Assembly (NCBI GenBank): GCA_035548055.1
Contig: DASZTL010000048.1
Coordinates: 1 to 64,000, forward strand
From: DASZTV01 sp035548055
GTDB lineage: Bacteria; Actinomycetota; Actinomycetes; JAFAQI01
DNA length: 64,000 nt
Direction of reading: 5' to 3'
Shown: positions 63,646 through 64,000 of the stretch, piece by piece
How positions within the stretch are numbered: position 1 is the first letter of the stretch
How the letters are laid out: every line of letters starts with the position of its first letter
Position numbers and translations under genes: made by a program
The notes under the pieces: model-generated
The model's database searches: none
What the model saw: only the letters and a program-made list of their open reading frames with translations
Told to the model about the DNA's origin: nothing

Positions 63646-64000
63646 GTGGCGACGTCGTCAGGCAGGGGCCCCAGCCGCCCCGCTCGCGGCAGCTCCCGCG
63701 GCTCGGCCGTGCCGCAGGCCCGCGAGATCGCCGAGATCGGCGCCCGGATCGCCGAGGCAGTCGAGAGCGTGATCGAGGGCAAGGCCGAGGAGGTCCAGCT
63801 CGCGGTCGCCGTCCTGCTCGCGGAGGGCCACCTGCTGGTGGAGGACGTCCCAGGCGTCGGCAAGACCATGCTGGCGAAAGCACTTGCACGCGCAATCGAC
63901 TGCTCGGTTCGCCGCGTGCAGTTCACCCCGGACCTGCTGCCCAGCGACGTGACCGGGGTGTCGGTCTACAACCAGAACACCCGTGAGTTCGAGTTCAAGC
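63646..64000 (+). CDS. MoxR-family AAA+ ATPase (3' end cut by the window edge)
   Basis: The first 118 codons run off the right edge. After an N-terminal Ser/Arg/Gly-rich segment of about 22 residues comes the MoxR core: EIGARIAEAVESVIEGKAEE, LLAEGHLLVEDVPGVGKTMLAKALA (Walker A GVGKT near 78), and VRRVQFTPDLLPSDVTGVSVYNQ. MoxR proteins are chaperone-like ATPases, usually followed by a DUF58/VWA gene. AAGGAGG precedes the GTG start. It is divergent from the mraZ promoter, as in many actinobacteria. Confidence 0.9.
   Translation, partial: MATSSGRGPSRPARGSSRGSAVPQAREIAEIGARIAEAVESVIEGKAEEVQLAVAVLLAEGHLLVEDVPGVGKTMLAKALARAIDCSVRRVQFTPDLLPSDVTGVSVYNQNTREFEFK

Overview
The window is high-GC actinobacterial (Actinomycetota) chromosomal DNA. 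The evidence is the gene content (DivIVA/Wag31, SepF, bifunctional PriA, the TIGR02234-type Trp membrane protein, an actinobacterial-type ileS with a translational T-box) and the frequent GTG/TTG starts with 1-8 nt gene overlaps. No rRNA, tRNA, CRISPR array, transposase or integrase was seen.

Layout. 1-4142 is an accessory flank. A truncated FAD monooxygenase is divergent from a small HTH protein and a Clp-N-domain protein, around a perfectly symmetrical operator/promoter. It is followed by a two-gene operon of a two-TM membrane protein and a TIR-domain protein, which may be an immune or toxic-effector module. 4237-10294 is gltD-gltB (glutamate synthase). 10448-17339 is a minus-strand operon trpE / Trp membrane protein / trpC / trpB / trpA / lgt / VIT, headed by hisI. 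17480-21194 holds two plus-strand genes, a Mg-type P-ATPase and a fatty-acid desaturase, which split the histidine genes. 21154-26277 is hisD-C-B-H-priA-F. There is no trpF here, which fits PriA doing both isomerisations. 26274-30444 encodes a membrane protein, an ABC exporter, a NodB deacetylase and a GT28-like glycosyltransferase. 30692-34240 is dnaE. 34396-36122 is a tandem pair of secreted GH16-like proteins. 36138-39913 is a membrane protein, rluD, lspA and a DksA/TraR protein with a long Lys/Ala/Pro tail. 40075-43521 is the T-box and ileS. 43742-45021 is an unknown gene, a strong bidirectional terminator and a membrane protein with a histone-like KAAP tail.

45215-63451 is a complete-looking division and cell-wall (dcw) cluster on the minus strand: mraZ, rsmH, ftsL, ftsI, murE, murF, mraY, murD, ftsW, murG, murC, ftsZ, pgeF, yggS, sepF, yggT, divIVA. 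The striking exception is that ftsQ is absent from its usual place between murC and ftsZ. A MoxR ATPase runs off the right edge.

Most interesting points: (i) the TIR/membrane pair; (ii) the symmetrical divergent promoter that predicts two leaderless mRNAs; (iii) the missing ftsQ together with an enlarged FtsL; (iv) a 29-codon ORF joined by ATGA overlaps to both murF and mraY; (v) a codon-usage break inside gltB near 7.8-8.0 kb, which suggests recombination or a chimeric assembly; (vi) a membrane-anchored histone-like tail. All calls were made by reading the sequence; no database search was possible.
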